DNA from: an uncultured Collinsella sp.
GTDB taxonomy: Bacteria > Actinomycetota > Coriobacteriia > Coriobacteriales > Coriobacteriaceae
Reading direction: 5' to 3'
Assembly: GCA_900556285.1 (NCBI GenBank)
Contig: USOF01000077.1
Span: 1-6,377, forward strand
DNA length: 6,377 bases
Part shown: piece by piece, positions 4,206-6,377 of the stretch
Numbering within the stretch: position 1 is the stretch's first letter
How the letters are laid out: each line of letters opens with the position of its first letter
The notes under the pieces: generated by a model
What the model saw: only the letters and a program-made list of their open reading frames with translations
The model's database searches: none
Told to the model about the DNA's origin: nothing
Translations under genes and position numbers: made by a program

Positions 4206-6377
4206 TTACGACAGCTTGACGATCGGTGCAAAACCCTTCATAAGCTTTTTGGTCTGGCCGGTCTTTTCGAATTGGACCTCGATCATGTCTCCGGCGACCG
4301 AGATCACGGTACCCGTGCCAAAGGTCTTGTGGCTCACGGTATCGCCCGCGGCAAAGTCCTGCGATGCGCTGGCGCGATCGACTTTGCGCTCCACCGTCGG
4401 GGACACTTTGGACGACGGCTTTTTGGCTCGCGGCGCGCCCGAACCAAAGGTCGAGGCAACACGGCCGGCGTCGGGCGAAACCCCGCGATGGCGCTCGGTG
4501 CCATAGGTGCTGCCACCAAAGAAATCGTCGAAGCTCGATCCGCCGCGCGAACCGGAACCGCCGGTCGAGCGCGTATGCGAACCGAACACCTTGCCGCCAT
4601 ACATATCCGAACCCATGCCCGAGCCAAAGGTGCCGTGACGGTCGCCGCGCTTCTCCCAGCCCGTGCCCTCAAAACCGGCAGAACCGATGCCGCTAAACTC
4701 GATATCCTCAAACGGAATCTCGTTGAGGAAGCGAGAGCGCGGGTTGGCAGAGGTCGAGCCGTAGGTGCGACGCGTGGCCGCATAGGTCAGGAACAGGCGC
4801 TTACGGGCACGCGTGATGGCAACGTAGGCCAGGCGACGCTCCTCCTCGAGCTTGCCCGGGTCATCGCTGCCGCCAAAGTCGTGCACGTGCGGGAAGATAC
4901 CCTCCTCCATGCCGGCCACGAACACCGCCGGGAACTCCAGGCCCTTGGCGGAGTGGATGGTCATCATGGTAATGGCATGCGTCTCGCCGGCCAGGGAATC
5001 CAAGTCGGAGCGCAGGGCCAGCCACTCCATGAGTGCCGGCAGCGCCTTACAGGTGAGCGGACCGTAGGTGCGCTCGATCTCGTCGGCATGCACGGCGCCC
5101 GCCGGTAGCTCTGTTGGCACGGCATACGCGTTGCCCGCGATGGCGGCGGCCAGGGCATCCTGCGGCGAGAGCGCCGGGGCGGCCAGGCTATCGAGCGGAT
5201 TGGAACCCGCGGCGTCACGAGCGCCGACGAGTGCCTCAAACGAGGATGCCGGTGCAGACAGCCCCGGCTCGGGCGTGGGCGCACTCACCACGACGGGCTC
5301 GGACTCGGCGCCGGCAGGCACGTCGGCAACACCGGCTGCGCGCAGCTCTTCTAGACTCTCGAGCGTGCCCTCGATATCCTCGTGCGTCTCCTCAAATTCG
5401 GCGGCGACGCCCAGGAATTCCTGGATGTTCTCGGCGCGGCTCTCGGACTCCATGGTGCCCTCGGCGCGAAACGCCTGCAGCAGGCCCGTCTTGTCGACAA
5501 TCATCTCGACGACATCCTTGAGCTCGCCGTCCATGCGACGGCCCTCGCGCACCAGCGCCACAAAACTCGACAGGCCGTTGCGCACCTTGGCACTAAACAT
5601 GCCCGTCTCGGCTGTTGCGATCTCGCAGGCCTGGAAGAACGAGCAGCGGTTGTCGCGCGCCAGCTGCTCGATCTTTTGGATCGAGGTGGAGCCGATGCCG
5701 CGGCGCGGCGTGTTGATGACGCGCTTGACGCTCATCTCGTCGGCCGGGTTCACGATCATCTTGAGGTAGGCCATGACGTCGCGGATCTCGGCACGGTCGA
5801 AGAATCGCGTGCCGCCGACGATCTTGTAGGGCACGCCCGCGCGCAGGAACATATCTTCGAGGATACGCGACTGGGCATTGGTTCGGTAGAAGACGGCGAT
5901 ATCGTCGTAGCTCGTGCCCTTGGAGTGCAACTTTTCGATCTCGCCGGCAATCCAGCGGCCCTCGTCGCGCTCATCGCTCGCCTGGAAGGCCTGGATCTTC
6001 TCGCCGTCGCCCTCGGCCGTAAACAGGCGCTTGTCCTTGCGTTGCGAGTTGTGGCGCACCACGGCGTTGGCGGCGCTCAGGATATGACCCGTGGAGCGGT
6101 AGTTCTGCTCCAACTTGACGGTCTTGCAGTTTTTAAAGTCCTTCTCAAAGTCCAGGATGTTGGTGATGTCGGCGCCGCGCCAGCTGTAAATGGACTGGTC
6201 ATCGTCGCCCACGACCATGAGGTTCTGGTACTTGGCGGCCAGCAGGTTGGCGATCTCGTACTGGACGTGGTTGGTGTCCTGATACTCGTCGACGCTAATG
6301 TAGCGGAAGCGCTCCTGATACTTGTCGAGCACCTCGGGGCGGGTGCGCAGTAGCTCGAGCGTGCGCACGAGTAGGTC
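4206..6377 (-). CDS. pcrA: ATP-dependent DNA helicase PcrA/UvrD (superfamily 1A), N-terminus outside window
   Basis: 3'-5' DNA helicase/translocase of nucleotide excision repair, replication and removal of stalled polymerase. The reading frame is open to the window edge; 723 residues are present, and Walker A (motif I) with about 200 N-terminal residues lie beyond it. Counting from GTG 6368 as residue 1, motif II is VDEYQDTN (26-33), motif III VVGDDDQSIYSWRGA (52-66), motif IV LEQNYRST (86-93), then FYRTNAQSR (160-168), motif V TIHSAKGLEFP (470-480) and motif VI RRLAYVAITRARKRL (511-525). The last part (about 673-718, GDTVSHKTFGTGTVISV) is the Tudor-like domain that in PcrA/UvrD contacts RNA polymerase. 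It is joined by a Gly/Ser/Arg-rich linker (about 560-670). Between the 2B region (EFLGVAAEFEE, 317-327) and ALPALMEWLALRSDLD (442-457) is an Ala/Pro/Ser/Glu-rich insertion of roughly 90 residues. Convergent with manA and functionally unrelated to the sugar genes. UvrD versus PcrA naming is by convention. Confidence 0.95.
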   Translation of the reverse strand, partial: DLLVRTLELLRTRPEVLDKYQERFRYISVDEYQDTNHVQYEIANLLAAKYQNLMVVGDDDQSIYSWRGADITNILDFEKDFKNCKTVKLEQNYRSTGHILSAANAVVRHNSQRKDKRLFTAEGDGEKIQAFQASDERDEGRWIAGEIEKLHSKGTSYDDIAVFYRTNAQSRILEDMFLRAGVPYKIVGGTRFFDRAEIRDVMAYLKMIVNPADEMSVKRVINTPRRGIGSTSIQKIEQLARDNRCSFFQACEIATAETGMFSAKVRNGLSSFVALVREGRRMDGELKDVVEMIVDKTGLLQAFRAEGTMESESRAENIQEFLGVAAEFEETHEDIEGTLESLEELRAAGVADVPAGAESEPVVVSAPTPEPGLSAPASSFEALVGARDAAGSNPLDSLAAPALSPQDALAAAIAGNAYAVPTELPAGAVHADEIERTYGPLTCKALPALMEWLALRSDLDSLAGETHAITMMTIHSAKGLEFPAVFVAGMEEGIFPHVHDFGGSDDPGKLEEERRLAYVAITRARKRLFLTYAATRRTYGSTSANPRSRFLNEIPFEDIEFSGIGSAGFEGTGWEKRGDRHGTFGSGMGSDMYGGKVFGSHTRSTGGSGSRGGSSFDDFFGGSTYGTERHRGVSPDAGRVASTFGSGAPRAKKPSSKVSPTVERKVDRASASQDFAAGDTVSHKTFGTGTVISVAGDMIEVQFEKTGQTKKLMKGFAPIVKLS

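Noticed and set aside
4132..4506. Plus-strand frame with a perfect AAAGGAGG 7 nt before an ATG at 4132
   Set aside because: The GGAGG is one arm of the 4120-4142 hairpin, so its match to a ribosome site follows from the stem sequence. The frame soon runs antisense through the conserved Tudor-like end of pcrA and encodes nothing recognisable.
3984..5108. 374-codon plus-strand open frame over the inverted repeat and the end of pcrA
   Set aside because: It crosses non-coding hairpins, then runs antisense to pcrA; low-complexity Arg/Ala/Gly composition and no recognisable domain.

Overview
The window is about 58-60% GC by eye and holds four protein genes, two of them cut by the window edges. The gene content fits a gut-dwelling, high-GC, sugar-fermenting Gram-positive: a lactose/cellobiose-type PTS permease, a GH1 phospho-glycosidase, a GntR/HutC regulator with a UTRA domain, a short Bacillus-type class I mannose-6-phosphate isomerase, and a PcrA/UvrD helicase with a C-terminal Tudor-like domain. 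I would guess a Coriobacteriia member such as Collinsella. That assignment rests on overall impression and not on a diagnostic marker.

Left part (1-1900, minus strand): a GH1 6-phospho-beta-glycosidase gene followed, after a 120-bp gap with GC-rich hairpins, by the 5' end of a PTS EIIC gene. Together they look like a sugar import and hydrolysis operon: the PTS brings in a beta-glycoside as its 6-phosphate and the GH1 enzyme cleaves it inside the cell. The divergent intergenic region (1898-2199) holds a good minus-strand promoter, a weaker plus-strand -10, three short dyads that could be operators, and a long two-tier inverted repeat in the presumed leader of the GH1 mRNA. On the plus strand follow the GntR/HutC regulator (2200-2919), the likely local regulator, and manA (2992-3924), probably on the same transcript.

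manA ends at a perfect 20-bp terminator hairpin. Next is a 216-bp stretch without a gene (3990-4205). It carries a perfect 30-bp inverted repeat enclosing a smaller terminator-like hairpin. The right part (4206-6377, minus strand) is the 3' three quarters of pcrA/uvrD, convergent with manA, with an unusual Ala/Pro/Ser/Glu-rich insertion ahead of helicase motif V.

I found no CRISPR array, transposase, phage gene, tRNA or rRNA. The genes are of known families. The parts not explained by routine annotation are the two long inverted repeats (1931-2022 and 4069-4198). In the first, all three stem positions that mispair on the plus strand as A/C become G.U wobbles in minus-strand RNA, which points to a leader RNA structure for the GH1 operon. 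The second is a perfect repeat in non-coding DNA whose role I cannot assign beyond a probable contribution to termination.
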